Positions 11,866-23,853 of a stretch of 64,000 nt of DNA are shown piece by piece. A model generated the notes under the pieces. The model ran no database searches and was not told where the DNA came from. It worked only from the letters and a program-made list of their open reading frames with translations. Where the stretch lies: NCBI GenBank assembly GCA_028023455.1, contig JAQFVV010000050.1, forward strand, positions 868,001-932,000, written 5' to 3'. The stretch's first letter is position 1. Each line of letters opens with the position of its first letter. The DNA comes from Epiperipatus broadwayi (taxonomy: Eukaryota; Onychophora; Udeonychophora; Euonychophora; Peripatidae). A program made the translations under genes and the position numbers.

Positions 11866-12170
11866 GGTATGGAAAAATAGGGGCAAACCTGGAGTGATGG
11901 AAAAATCATCATTAACTCCAGTCAATGAATCAAATCCAAATATATAAATATGAGGGATCAGCAAAAATAACAATACTAACTATAGGTTTACTAAGAAGAA
12001 TAATGATCATTCGTCATCAAGAATAATCAAAAAAGTAAAAACAGTGAATCTTGCGACTGGATTTGAAAATGATCCACTATAGACCAGGTTAATTATTTAG
12101 CAGATTATATAAACAATAATTTGGATGTACAAACTATAGTGCTAATCCACATTGCTAATTCATCAGAATA
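11866..12170 (+). repeat. Dispersed repeat K, copy 1
   Basis: The segment aligns with 22797-23110 in the same orientation. Shared blocks include GAGRGATCAGCAAARA, GATTATATAAACAATARTTTGGAT and ATCAGAATATAACAA. No ORF, tRNA promoter or inverted end was recognised. It is an unclassified interspersed repeat lying just after the RTE tail. Confidence 0.6.
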
Positions 12171-13663
12171 TAACAACTGCAAAATCTAATGCTGTGATAC
12201 AGAAACATTATGATGTTAATCACTACCCTCTAGCCATTTAGTATCATTAATGTACTGGCCAACTATCAACTTAATTTCTATTAATACTAATATAAAATTT
12301 ACTGCATGGACATTAAAGGTTATCCCTTTGTTCTATCCAGGATTAGAAAAGTAATGAAGCCATCAACTGAACGTCCATAACACTAAATTGAAACCCCAAT
12401 CCATATAACTAATCATTATGCATGAAACCAACTCAATAAGTTCTATAATTGTTGCTGAGAACAAGAAATAATATTAACTTATAATATTTTAAATCTAGTC
12501 TACAATTAAATAAATTCATTGCAATAACTTAATGAAATATAAATTTATTATTAATAATAAAACTAAATTAAGGTCTGATGAGTACACTATAAAATCAGCA
12601 TTCTGATTTTGACATGTATAAAAAAATAAGCTATCACATTGTGATTTACAAATATCTCAATTGGTTTACATAAAATACCCATACATCAGCACACGGATGT
12701 GAATGTTTAATATAAAATGAACATATTTGAATTGTCATAGATTTATAAAAACAACTCATTTTAATAATTCAAAAATTCTGATTGATTTTAACATATATAT
12801 GTTTACACATCTATAGAAGAAAAGATGTGCTGTATAATACTTTAAAATTAACATCTTTAAATTCTCATAAAGAATCAATTCATTTTAATAATACATGTGA
12901 TTAATTTGAACATATATGTGTATATGCATGGAAATGTGTGAACTCACTGACACTTATACCTTAGGATATTTCAATTGTCAAAAATAATAAACTTACTAAA
13001 CTATATGATTTCACAAGACATAATTAATTCCATGTTAAAAACATATATATGCAGCACATGTTTGAGTGTATTATTATTTCCCTACAAATCAAAATTATTA
13101 ATACATTACAGTATTTCTAATGGTGAATAAAAAAATTTTAAACAAGAAATCACTAGATTCAGTTTGGAAAGTTCTTTTAAAATTTAGACTTTTGTTTATT
13201 TGCAATAAGAAAATATCCCAGTTTTTTTTTTTTTAATTTTAAAATAAATCTTTTATAAATCAATTCTCTGTTTTGAGATGTATAATTTAAGCCAAAACTT
13301 ATTTGCTCTTAAATGTATAAATTAGAGATTTTAAATAAGAAGTTAATTGTTTAAAATATTTCAGCAAATTATTTTTTTACTCACTAATACATGTTTGTGA
13401 AGTATATCTCCTGTATGCATACTATATAATTTATATGGCTATAATAACTTTGTTTGTGCTTCCTTTCATATTAGATAAAACTGCATATATATAAACTATA
13501 GCATGATTTTTTCAGTAAGCTTGATATTTACTGGAATCTTTTTGGTAATCTGGTGCATTTTAAAACAGTAGATTGGCTTATTAACATCTTCAGGAAAGGG
13601 TATAAATACAGTAACTGATGACATTCAGTAACTATAATTTGGTAGACATAAGGTATGCCATCT
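12171..13663. other. AT-rich stretch without a recognisable gene
   Basis: No protein-like frame, RNA gene or clear repeat was found. Confidence 0.5.
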
Positions 13664-13664
13664 A

Positions 13665-13704
<40 letters not shown>
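13664..13704. repeat. (CA)n(TA)n compound microsatellite
   Basis: A CA run passes directly into a TA run. The same compound type occurs at 39645-39678, 63631-63687 and, as TA/TG, at 21190-21227. Confidence 0.95.
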
Positions 13705-16106
13705 GGGATATGAAACATGAAAAAGCTGGCCTTTCCACTGTGAATTTAGCAGCAGCTCTATTTCTTGCCTTAAGTTATAATTTCTTAGTAATAATGTTGT
13801 ATATCTGTTGTATATGTCAGTCTCCTGAAGGATTCAATTCACTTTTATAGTATATTGTGGAATTTGAAAAAAATAATTATGTAAATTCTTTATATTTATC
13901 AAAAACAGTTAATGATGCTTTTCAATCCATCTTAATTAAAACCAATTTTTTATCTACAAGTATTTTTAATCTTTTGAAAAACATCAGATTGTAAGATTTT
14001 ATCACAAGTTTTAATTTTAAAAAAATTCTTAATCTAATTATAAAATAGATAGATGAATTTTGTAATTACCAATATATTACCACACGAAAACAAGATTGTT
14101 TTAGATTTCAAAATCAGAATTAATAAAATATTACTTAGACCTTTTTAAATGCTTGATTTAAAATCATTTTTTTTAAAATTCAAAATTATTATTTTAACTC
14201 TTAACTGGTATTCCAATGTATATAATAAATAGTTACAAAATTTTTTGTTTCTGTTTGTTTCTGCTTTTTCTTTTAACTTTTATATATATATATTGTACCC
14301 TCACTTCTCGATATATGATATAATTTAAAATAAGACTAGCTCAATTAAATCATTATGCTCAGCTAAAATATGTACAACTATCTTTAATATATTTTTATAA
14401 TATTATAACTTATCAGATTAATATAGTTCAATATAATGTACTAATTAAATAAGTATTTAATTAAAATCATGAGACTGTGAAGTGAAGTTACAATTGGTAA
14501 TTGAATTTACATTGAGTCAATGTCTTTCCAAGACACTGTCTCAATGGCATAAGAATACTATTACTTCTAATTATCTCATTACCAACTCTACAGCACTCTT
14601 ATGACTTTTATAAATGAACTATCTTTAATAATAATAGATAAATAAATCTCAATCTTTTGTTAAGGAAATATAATTAAACGATCTCAGGTTCTTCTAATTA
14701 TCTTAAAGTAATAATAATTCATGTAGATAGGAATGATAAGGGATTTAATATCAAACCTAAATACACCTAACTTATTCTAATAACAATAACCAACAATAAA
14801 AATCTTTAGTGTATAGCTTAATCTTATCTATTTGATTATACCATTAATCCTTAAGAAAACAAGTAAATCATATACATGTCTTACACTTCCATATAGTATC
14901 TTAATTTTAAAATATGCCAAAATATTATAATTTAACAATTTGTGGCAATAAATAATCTTATACTCTTATATTGTGCATTATAATTACTTTATGACCATTG
15001 TAATATTATATGTTAATGTCAATCAATTTCTATAAATTATATTAAGAAAATATTGTATTTCTTTCTCAAATAATAAAATAATAAATTCATATTGTGCAAA
15101 TATTATGTATATTCAAACTATCTGTTGTCAAATGCTGTGGTGTAAAATAATGAATTCGACACACTTTTAAAAAAAACAACTTAACAAATTTATTTACATC
15201 AACTTTAACATATAACTTATTTACACTATTTACATTTACAAATGGAACTAAAGAAAATAAAACAAAATAAGAAAAATGATAATACAAGATTTTTACACTG
15301 TTACTATTTCCATAATCATAAATAGATAATTTATACATTTTTTAAATGTTCTATCAATAACATTTAATTAAGTTTATGACTTTAAATTTTAACAAAACAT
15401 CATTTGTTATCAATTAATATAAGAAAAGGTTTATGTGAAATATCATTCATGTAGCATATATGTAAATAAACAGACTTTAATAATTAAAAATGCTACTTCA
15501 CTGAAGTCTTACTGCTATTTATATTATAATGTACTAGTATGTATTAGTTTTAATATTAATATTACTCAAAGATCAATTAATGTATAAACTGATATAACTT
15601 TGTAATATAATAACCATTATTGATTATAATTATTTATGTCCTTCCAATGTAATGTCATACCACATGTCTTATCAAAATATGCAATACATATATGTTCTTT
15701 TAAAATAATATTTTAAAATTATTCAACAATTTCAAATTTTATAACGTATTATATTAAATAAAATTCTATGATTCTTTTTATGTTTAAACTATTACTCTCC
15801 TTTACTTGTTATTCTTATTCCTTCCTAATAAACTTCTATCTACAAAAGTCATTTTAACCTTATTTAATTTCAGAAAAACAAATGACCAATTTTAAAACAA
15901 AAATAATAACGATCCAAACTCTCTTATACCTCATCTTCTATATACAATAAGCCTTCAATCAAAATATAAATTTCTACATAAAATTAACTTAACTTATCTA
16001 ATAAAATAAAAAATAAAATATAGATTTTATATACCTCTTACTAACTTGAAAAGGAAAATCAAAAAAAATAAATAACTTATACTAATATAATCTAATTCCT
16101 AATATT
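13705..16106. other. AT-rich stretch; one short hairpin at 14511-14545
   Basis: No gene is supported. At 14511-14545 ATTGAGTCAATGTCTT and its imperfect complement face each other around a 3-4 base loop. The minus frame at 15087-15338 is low in complexity and unlike any family I know. Confidence 0.5.
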
Positions 16107-16140
16107 GAAGCAGTCGGATCTGAGTTCGATCCTAGCTTCA
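16107..16140 (+). repeat. tRNA-like 3' half (T arm and acceptor strand) fragment
   Basis: TCTGAGTTCGATCCTAGCTTC contains a good pol III B box (GTTCGATCC) in T-arm context. No matching 5' tRNA half is seen upstream, so this is probably a SINE or tRNA remnant. Confidence 0.45.
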
Positions 16141-16188
16141 TGTTATTTATTCTAATACTAACCTTAAATTTCCGATGCAATGGGGCTT

Positions 16189-16345
16189 TATACGTTCAAT
16201 CCACGCTAATTTCCAAAATGAATAACTTGTTTCAAATACGTAGTAAAATTAGTTAGTTTAGTTAAATTTGATCAATTCTCTAAATAAATTCATGATAAAA
16301 TATTCATGAATTTATATATATTAAATTGCGTGGATTGTGCGTATA
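16189..16345. mobile_element. MITE-like element, 157 bp
   Basis: The termini TATACGTTCAATCCACGC and the complement of GCGTGGATTGTGCGTATA form an imperfect terminal inverted repeat. The inner CAATCCACGC block is exact. The interior is AT-rich and non-coding, with a small nested palindrome (TTCATGA...TCATGAA). Confidence 0.55.
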
Positions 16346-16453
16346 TATATTTGTAAATATTAAATGTATATAATTGTTCGAAAGTTTCATTGCGTCGGGA
16401 ATACTTGTTTTTTTTACTTATAAATAATTTGTAAAGTTTTGCGATTAAAAGCT

Positions 16454-16621
16454 ACATTCCTTCCAAAGGCTTTCAAATTCTCAAAAACAACAGTAAAGTT
16501 TTATTAATTAAAAAAAGATAAGAATTCAATTTTTAATTAAAATCATTTCAGACTTTAAGAATTCATTTTCTAATTAGGAAAGGAATTCACAAATTAGTTT
16601 GAAAGCTTATCGAAGGAATGT
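16454..16621. mobile_element. MITE-like element, 168 bp
   Basis: The end ACATTCCTTCCAAAGGCTTT and its right-hand partner (16598-16621) match in 20 of 24 positions as an inverted repeat. The interior is AT-rich and non-coding. It lies about 110 bp from another MITE-like element and at the edge of the CpG-richer stretch. Confidence 0.55.
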
Positions 16622-16833
16622 TTTGGAAAACAACTAATTATAAGAAAAAACCAGATTGATAACAAAATGAGCGCTAGCCGGAGGCATCAGGAAACAGTAG
16701 ATATATAGCCCTGAAAAGTAAAGAAGGGGCTAGTGAGTTTTTGATTGTAGAGTAGTGCAGTGAACTCTGTGCGTATAATAATTGTATTTCATCATGATAG
16801 AGGGCTAGAAAATCAGGGATCTGGCTGCGGTTC

Positions 16834-16891
16834 CTAAAAGTCCCGAGGAATCTTCACTGGAGCTGCTGAACCGTTTTCCGGATCGATAATT
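16834..16891 (-). CDS. Candidate terminal exon on the minus strand (tentative)
   Basis: On the minus strand a good splice acceptor (TTTCATTATTTTAGCAG) is followed by an open segment reading IIDPENGSAAPVKIPRDF and then a stop. The residue mix is protein-like, unlike the Phe/Ile/Lys/Asn-rich noise elsewhere. It is only 19 codons long and I do not recognise the protein. It lies in the CpG-richer region with other coding-like minus segments at 17720-17860, 17946-18013 and 18555-18716. It could equally be a non-coding part of a transcript or chance. Confidence 0.2.
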
Positions 16892-17226
16892 CTGCTAAAA
16901 TAATGAAAGCTACTAAAATACTACTCCAGTAGTTAACCAATGATGCCTACGTTTTCAACAACTTGGAGGTGTAACTTAAGGACCAGCGGAAGGGGTAATA
17001 TGAACGTTAAACTTTCTGGCCAGTTCGAACTTTATTTTATACTCCTCCTATTTAAGAGCTCTTTATTATTTAATGTAAATCTTTATAAAATGCTAATATA
17101 ACTTTATATTGTAATTCTTTCAATCTCTAGTCTTTAAACTTTTTCTTTTCTTACCTGGCGGTTCGTTTAATATATATATGTTGGTGTGCTTTATTAATGT
17201 CGTATTTAAAAATTATATGCCAATAA

Positions 17227-17352
17227 TCTTTCGACTCGATGAGCCCTTTGATTCCATTTGCCTCACGCAAATAATATAACATTAATTTCCAATAGTAATT
17301 CTCGCCCATTAGAACTAAATTTGAAAGTTCTATTAATCATCGAGTCGAAAGA
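17227..17352. repeat. 16-bp perfect inverted repeat with 94-bp spacer
   Basis: TCTTTCGACTCGATGA at 17227-17242 recurs in exact reverse complement at 17337-17352. A perfect 16-bp match containing two CpGs is unlikely by chance in this AT-rich background. It may be the termini of a small element or a structured RNA or protein-binding site. Confidence 0.65.
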
Positions 17353-17719
17353 AAATATTACATGTTTATTATTTGATAATTGGCAAATAATAAACTATTA
17401 GCTTCATTTTTCACCTATGTCCCCAGCTACTAAGTTACAATTGTTTATATACTCACAAAATGTTATAATATTGATTTCTTGTTCTACTAATATATATTTA
17501 TTCGAATATAACCTTAAATGTTTTTATTGCCAAAAAGGGTCGATAAAGGGTTAAATGTATTTTAATTCCATTTTTGTTATTTTAAATTGATATTCAGGAA
17601 GGGCACGAATATTAAGGCATAATTAAGATAGTTTATAAATGTTTTCAAAATAGTTCGATAAAGCTCGTTTGACTTTAATTAATTGGTCAAGTCATCACGT
17701 AGAGCATTCTACATGGGTT

Positions 17720-17860
17720 TTATTTTTCAACGATGACTATCAAGTCATCATCATCAAATGTTGCTGACGTAGGGCCATCTTCCGCTCCGTTAGGCTGGTC
17801 GGTGATCATATTTTCGCATTTAAATTTCTCGAGGAAGAAAATACTTCCTTTCCGTTCCAT
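17720..17860 (-). CDS. Small coding-like ORF, 46 aa (tentative)
   Basis: The minus strand from an ATG gives 46 codons with balanced composition. The second half reads MITDQPNGAEDGPTS, followed by an acidic DDDD run and an aliphatic end. An in-frame TGA lies two codons upstream of the ATG. TATTTTCTTCCTCGAG inside it also resembles a splice acceptor, so the second half could be an exon. I do not recognise it. Its interest comes from its composition and its position in the CpG-richer stretch. Confidence 0.25.
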   Translation of the reverse strand: MERKGSIFFLEKFKCENMITDQPNGAEDGPTSATFDDDDLIVIVEK

Positions 17861-17945
17861 TAGTCAAAGGGCGTAAGACTTGCCAAATGCAAGCCGCCAT
17901 AGGACTTCGACCATCGACTAGCAATCATCTTTCAATTTTACTCAC

Positions 17946-18013
17946 TGCCTTGTAATTCGTCAGTACCATTGCGTCCTTGTTTCAGTAAAACCCGCTCCGT
18001 GCTCGTAATTCGT
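17946..18013 (-). CDS. Candidate internal exon (tentative)
   Basis: On the minus strand an open segment reading ERVLLKQGRNGTDELQGS ends at a near-ideal splice donor (GCA|GTGAGTAAAA). The upstream acceptor is not clear, so the left boundary is a guess. It is unrecognised as a protein and is listed because donor strength and residue composition agree and similar segments lie on the same strand nearby. Confidence 0.2.
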
Positions 18014-18512
18014 GATGGAGTGATTTAAATTAAAGTCGAACCAATCCTCAAGTATATTTCGTTTAAATCAGTTCTCAAATCAAGATTAAAGTTATGCCTT
18101 GAAATACGTTTTGCTCTTCAGGAATAGATTTCCGAATGTGGGAATAAATCTCACATTCCACCGTAATAAAAGTAGAATACCCATTTCCGTTCTTAATAAA
18201 TACCTTTATCTGCCCTTATATTTCTCGTTGGGGGCATAGACATAGAACTCCATGTTGCGTAATACTGGTTGGCATATGATAAGGACCGCCATTCTTATTA
18301 TATTTATAAATTCTTTTAAAGACTAGAGATCACTAATGCAATCTATATTTTCTTGAACTAAACAAATTATTATTATTATTAAATATTTTATAACATACTT
18401 GGTTTCTTAGTTCATCATTCTTTTATAATTATTTAAATGTTAATACCCGCTGTCTGTGTTGGCAACCCGAACATACATATGATTAGATTTAAAAAGTATT
18501 CAAAGTAATTAA

Positions 18513-18716
18513 TTATTTGATATTCGTGTCAGTAAAAGGGTCTCTAGTCCTCACCAACCGTTGAGCTAGTTCTTGGCGCATAGCACTGTGCCGTCGATGA
18601 CTACTATCTGAGCTGTTGGGTTGGGTTTGAATTCGGTTTTGGTTAAGCTGAGTTTGAATCCGATTTGACATGCGGGGTGGTCGTTTTCGACCGGTACAAT
18701 ATTGTAACAGAAACAT
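18513..18716 (-). CDS. Candidate first coding exon or small ORF, 67 aa (tentative)
   Basis: The minus strand gives a 67-codon frame rich in Arg, Gln, Ser and Asn, with GC-rich codons unlike the background. It contains two near-repeats (NRIQTQLNQ and NRIQTQPNS) and a basic RRHS motif. An in-frame TAA lies three codons upstream of the first ATG, so the start is either Met1 or Met16. A good splice donor (TTG|GTGAGG) sits at 18554/18555. If it is used, the exon would stop there, after AMRQELAQRL. I do not recognise the protein. Confidence 0.3.
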   Translation of the reverse strand: MFLLQYCTGRKRPPRMSNRIQTQLNQNRIQTQPNSSDSSHRRHSAMRQELAQRLVRTRDPFTDTNIK

Positions 18717-18719
18717 TAA

Positions 18720-21189
18720 AATTTATTCACGAAAGAATCATATAATTACTTCTAGGTTCTTATATTATGTTGTACTAATTTTACATCATCAATTTAAAAT
18801 ATGCATATTAAAATAAAACTGCTATTATTAATCTTATGCGTGTATATTATTTAAATATTAATACATTCATTCAATAATCATATAACATTTGGTTGATCTA
18901 AAGAAAAACATAGTAAATACATCAAATTATTATTATCACATAATTTTTTTTACCATAATGATACTTTAATGTACAGTCCGTCACACGATGTCCTCCAAGA
19001 TTTCAGTTTTACAAAATAATTTCACATTTACACTCAACAATTATTCTTTAAAATATTACGTGTTGTATAATTATAAAATAAACTTTATGCAATAAAATGT
19101 TATATTAATATTTAGCTTTTTTTTAAAAGATGTAAATGTACCTTTCCTATCTTTAATAAATTAATAATTAATTAAATATTTATGTTAGTTAATAAATAAA
19201 ACATATTACATAAAATCCAACGGTGTCTTCTTCCAGCTATAATTGTTCTTTTTCCTAGGCACAAATTTTCACCAAACATTACTTCCTTTTCCGGTACATC
19301 ACGTGTTTTTTAAAAGTTTTTATGAAAAATGAAAACGTTCTTTTTTAAAAATAAAATAAAAGTCAAAGTTAGTTCCACCATAAAAATAAAATAATAATTA
19401 AAATAGTTTATGAGATCCAGATCTATTTCTTTAAAGGAAAATTATTTTAAAGTTATTATTTTTAGTATTAGTTAATAGTTTATAAAGTTCTTATTTAATT
19501 ATTTTTAATTGATTTGGATATCCACGTATATTTGATTTGCGCATTCCTTAACAGATATTTAGGTAAGATTACTTTTAGAGTCTTCTATACGACCAGCGTT
19601 CAGACTTTAATAATCTAATAATTTTTATGTAGGTATTTCTTTACCCATTAAATTTCCAATTTATTTGCCTTTTAAAATTATTAAAATGTAGTCTTTTAAA
19701 CCATAAAGACTTAACAAGGTAAGTATTTATATAATTACTGTTAATTATCATATCTTTATCAAGATATATACTTAAATTTATAATTTACAAATACTTTCTT
19801 CATAAAGAAGTATTTTTCATTCTTTTAAATATCTGTTTTTATAAAAATTAATTACCATCAGCTTTTAAATTTATATAAAGTTCAACATATTACTTTTATG
19901 CATCTAGAAACTCTCCTAGTTAATCCAGCGTTTGTTAAATTTTTAGTATAAAGTCTCCAATCCATTTTATCCTTATACGATGTCTTCATGACTATTTGAT
20001 AGTAAATTGAGCTTCAAGAAACGATCAATAGGAAATTATAGTTAAAATTAACACTGCATATTTATCGATAAACTTTTATAAATTATTTTTAAAAATTACT
20101 CTCTTATAATTTTTAAACGATTTTGAGAGCGTCTATAATTACTTAGCTATTTCTAATAGCACACTTTACTTTCAAGAATTTCAATCACTATCCCTCTGAA
20201 CAATTGAACCTTGGTTTTATACCGGAAGAAACTCCCACTTGATTGGTGAATTAAACAATCAACTTGCTAGCTTATTTACATATTTTACCAACAAGACAGA
20301 ATTAAAAATAAATAATGACTTATTTAATATTTATTATTTATCACACTATTAAATTTTTAAATTAATCTTTATCGTTTATTTAAATCTATTAAACATTTTT
20401 TTAAAATATACTTTCTTACTTAATTTCACTTTTAACTTTTATAATATTATTTTTATAAACAAACTAAGTCTATTTTTATTCGTTACGTTTTTTAAGCAGA
20501 ATTTTAAAAATCAGATTTAATGTTTCACATTAATTATTTTTATTTTTATCTCATGATAGCCAAAATAATATTTATAAATTTTATAACAGAATTTTTAAAA
20601 TAGCTTTGCAACTTTACTAAAAAAAAACTCCCAAGCATGTGTGTATGTGTCTAACTAACATCTGTTTTACAACAGAGCTACAAACGCTTGTAATAATCTA
20701 AAAATAAACTAACAATTCATTTTTTAAAAATAAATATTTTTAAAATAAATAATATCTTCCAACAATTTTTAAAATAATAATTCGATATTATTAAAATCAA
20801 ATATTAATCTTCTATTATGTACTACTAATAATTAAAATATTTATATTCATTTATTAAATATTAATTTTTATCAACAATAAATATATGCATTTAATTTTAA
20901 CTTGTCTTTTTAAAACTTTTAACTTTAAACATTTATTTATTAAATTTATTAATGCAGTATTGCTTATGGCCAGTTTTCCCAACCATATACTATTATCATC
21001 CCTACTAAAACGTCTCTCTCAAACATCAGCACAATTTTTACATATCAAATACTCATGAATTACTTTAATTACATTTTTTAAAAGATTATCATAAATAAAT
21101 TAACATCATATAGCTAAGTATATCTTAAATTTAAAATTTTTTAAATAGATTGATACAACAATTTATGGAGACCCATACAAAAGGGCACA
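18720..21189. other. AT-rich stretch, CpG more frequent than elsewhere to about 20.3 kb
   Basis: No protein-like frame or repeat was recognised. If the minus-strand segments at 16.8-18.7 kb belong to a gene, its promoter would lie in the first part of this stretch. I cannot identify promoter elements with confidence. Confidence 0.4.
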
Positions 21190-21226
<37 letters not shown>

Positions 21227-21227
21227 C
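21190..21227. repeat. (TA)n(TG)n compound microsatellite
   Basis: About 21 bp of TA followed by about 17 bp of TG. Confidence 0.95.
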
Positions 21228-21356
21228 ATACACTTTACTTTGTTGTTGTATGCCATGAGATATATAACCCATCTCATATCCCTCCTCATGAAAAAAGCAA
21301 AATAAAAAATAAAACACCAACCCAATAATATTTTACATAATATGCATGTGTAATTA

Positions 21357-22530
21357 AAATAAAGTTTGTACCTCAAGCTATGTACTCATAATTTTTTTTA
21401 AAGATTTGACAAGCATCTGGCAGCTAACAGAATAAATAATGACTTGAAATTCTGAGATAAATAAAGAATTCACTCATTAGATTAAAGTACATAATTCAAT
21501 ATGAACACCAAGAGAGCTACCACAACTTAGACACTATAAGATATTACAACACTTGATAAAAATTAAAAATGTAAACAACTTTGCAAAGCATTGCTCCTTT
21601 ATGTCCTAGGAAAAGGAAATTGTAATGAAAACTATGCCTTGCTTCTTTAGAGGCTGAGATTATGGCAAGATTATCTTAACTGCACCACTATAAGCAATAC
21701 AAAATCACAAAATGGATTGGGACAATGCCTGATCTAGAACATACCTTGAGGTTGCATAAAAACATTGTATTCTCAAACAAATGATAAAACCCTCCATCCA
21801 TGATCAAAACTGAAAATACAGCTAAACCACTCCAACTGTCAAAAATCCAATCCAATCTCCAAAATCATATATTTTCTATTCAACTTCAAATATGAACTCC
21901 TTAAATATATATTGACCATGATTTCTAACTTAATCATCAATAATCTTATCACATATTTCTCAGTATTTTTTTATGTTAACTTTGCATAAAATGCATACTT
22001 TTATTCTTTCTCAGATGTGGTTATAGTTGAGTGGGAATTTTCTAGTAATGACCACCAGTACTTGATCATCATTAGTACCATAGTTGGATAGCCATTTGAA
22101 ATGGTACAATGTATATTTATTTAAGTCACACTCTCTCCAAATGATATGACATACTCTGTGATTGAATATAAAGTCTGTACCTCAAGCAGGCAAACTTGAA
22201 AGGATATTCTCCTCAGACTTATGTCACAATGATGTCGTATATTGAAATGCAGATCTACCCTGACAAAGGGCATGAAATAAAATTAGTAATGATTTTAAAT
22301 TGCTAGTATACAACTATGTTTAACTTACTTATACAAATAAAGCTTACTCTCAACATAAATATATAAAAAAATATTCCAGTGCATATCACTAGCTGAAAAT
22401 TAATCGGAAATTTTAAATCATCCACCCCAAATGTTATATTTCAGAAAGACTCTCTATGAATAAATATAAAGTCGGAACTTCAAGCATCCAAACTCAAAAT
22501 ATACCCTCTTGAGTCTTATGCTGCACTGAT
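21357..22530. repeat. Locally repeated segment, three divergent partial copies
   Basis: The motif ATAAAGTYTGTACCTCAAGC occurs near 21357-21381, 22168-22187 and, diverged, 22462-22482. The last two copies extend further, with CCAAATG upstream and CTCNNGACTTATG downstream, and are about 295 bp apart. This looks like an old local duplication or copies of one repeat family. No gene is seen. Confidence 0.4.
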
Positions 22531-22796
22531 TTATATGTAAGTTAAACATGTTTGTTTATTAGTAATTTAAGATTATTGCTAATATTAATGCTCTATGTTT
22601 GAGTAGCTCTGAATTTTACTACATGATATCAAAGCAGAATAAGACTTGAGAGAATATCATTTGGGTTTAGCTTCTTGATGTTCTACTTTTATATTTATTT
22701 ACACAGGGCTTTGTGGAAATATTGTTTGTATTGGGTGATTTCAATATTTTTTATTTAATTAGTAGCTAGTGACATGTACTCAGAATAATTGAAAAA

Positions 22797-23110
22797 AAAT
22801 GGGTGATCATGCAAAGATGGGGAAATCATCCTCATCATCGCCATAAATAGCTTATCAAATTAAATATAAAAAATGAGCATGAGAGATCAGCAAAGAATAA
22901 AATGATCTAAATGTTCACCAGCATAAGCACAAAAGTAATCAAATCATTCATTATCATAAACAATCAACAACATAGCTAAAATTGTGACTAAATTTGAAAG
23001 GGATCCACTGTGGACAGGTTAATTACCTAGCCACTGCTAAACTTGGAATAGATTATATAAACAATAGTTTGGATACACAGACTTAAATATTAATCCATCA
23101 GAATATAACA
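22797..23110 (+). repeat. Dispersed repeat K, copy 2
   Basis: It matches 11866-12170 in the same orientation, with shared blocks near both ends (GAGAGATCAGCAAAGA and AATCCATCAGAATATAACAA). No internal ORF or tRNA promoter was recognised. Confidence 0.6.
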
Positions 23111-23364
23111 ATGAAAAATAATGTTTGAGAATTGTTAAAGAAAATTGTCTAGAATTTTCATATTATCACTTGGGGAAAAAATAAAACATTTAATTAAATC
23201 AAATACCCATTATTAAAATGTTAAAAAAAATCCATAGAAAATGAAATATTAATTAAATCTAAAATTAAACTTAAGAAGCTTGTAATATTGGCATGGCTAG
23301 TGCCCGCAATATATATATAATATTTACGTATATGCACATTATCTATACTAAATTTAATGTAATT

Positions 23365-23510
23365 ATAAAGACTTTGAACCAACTGATGAGTGTTGGTTTA
23401 GCACGAAACACCACATATGATTACGTGTATCAGTTGTATAAGATGGATTGGTTTACTATGGGGAGTTTGAAAGTCTGAGTTCAAGTCCCTAATAATTACA
23501 TTAAGTTTAT
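23365..23510 (+). mobile_element. Repeat B, partial copy (tRNA-like 3' part)
   Basis: This shares with the other B copies the order ACCAACTGATGAGTG, TTGGTTTAGCAYGAAA, then GTGTATCAGTTGTATAAGATGG, then CTGAGTTCAAGTCC, then TAATTACAT. CTGAGTTCAAGTCC is a degenerate pol III B box; the copy at 61740-61760 has the clean form GGTTCGAATCC. The middle is shortened relative to the other copies. Confidence 0.6.
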
Positions 23511-23599
23511 TATAGACAATATACATATATTTAAATATTACATATTCAGTCTGCATTCTACCTATCCGTCTTCTGTATAATTAAATGAACATGGTAAGA

Positions 23600-23853
23600 T
23601 ACTATATGTGAGGGTCAGACTAACTTAAGGTCAATATTGATAGGACAATATTGGCATCATTAAAGCGTTTGAGTATTTCATCCTCAGATTTTCAATGATA
23701 TGGATGGCTGAAAAATTGAAGGTGGAGAAGATTGAAACTTGTCCATCAAAGTTTGAAGATTTGCCATCTTAATATAAATTGAGCATTGATTATATATATG
23801 TGTTGGAGATGGTGATTTGGATCAAGTAATGAGTGTTGGTTCAGCATGAAATA
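23600..23853 (+). mobile_element. Repeat B, left part of a copy split by Tigger
   Basis: It aligns with the minus-strand B copies at 49430-49640 and 61860-62110 through blocks such as CAGATTTTCAATG, ATGGATGGCTGAA, CTTAATATAAA and AGTGTTGGTTCAGCATGAAATA. It stops exactly at the Tigger border (TA at 23852-23853) and resumes at 26006. Confidence 0.65.

Noticed and set aside
11401-11973. Several minus-strand frames of 68-146 codons
   Set aside because: They are antisense shadows of the RTE reverse-transcriptase frame and its (TA)n tail.
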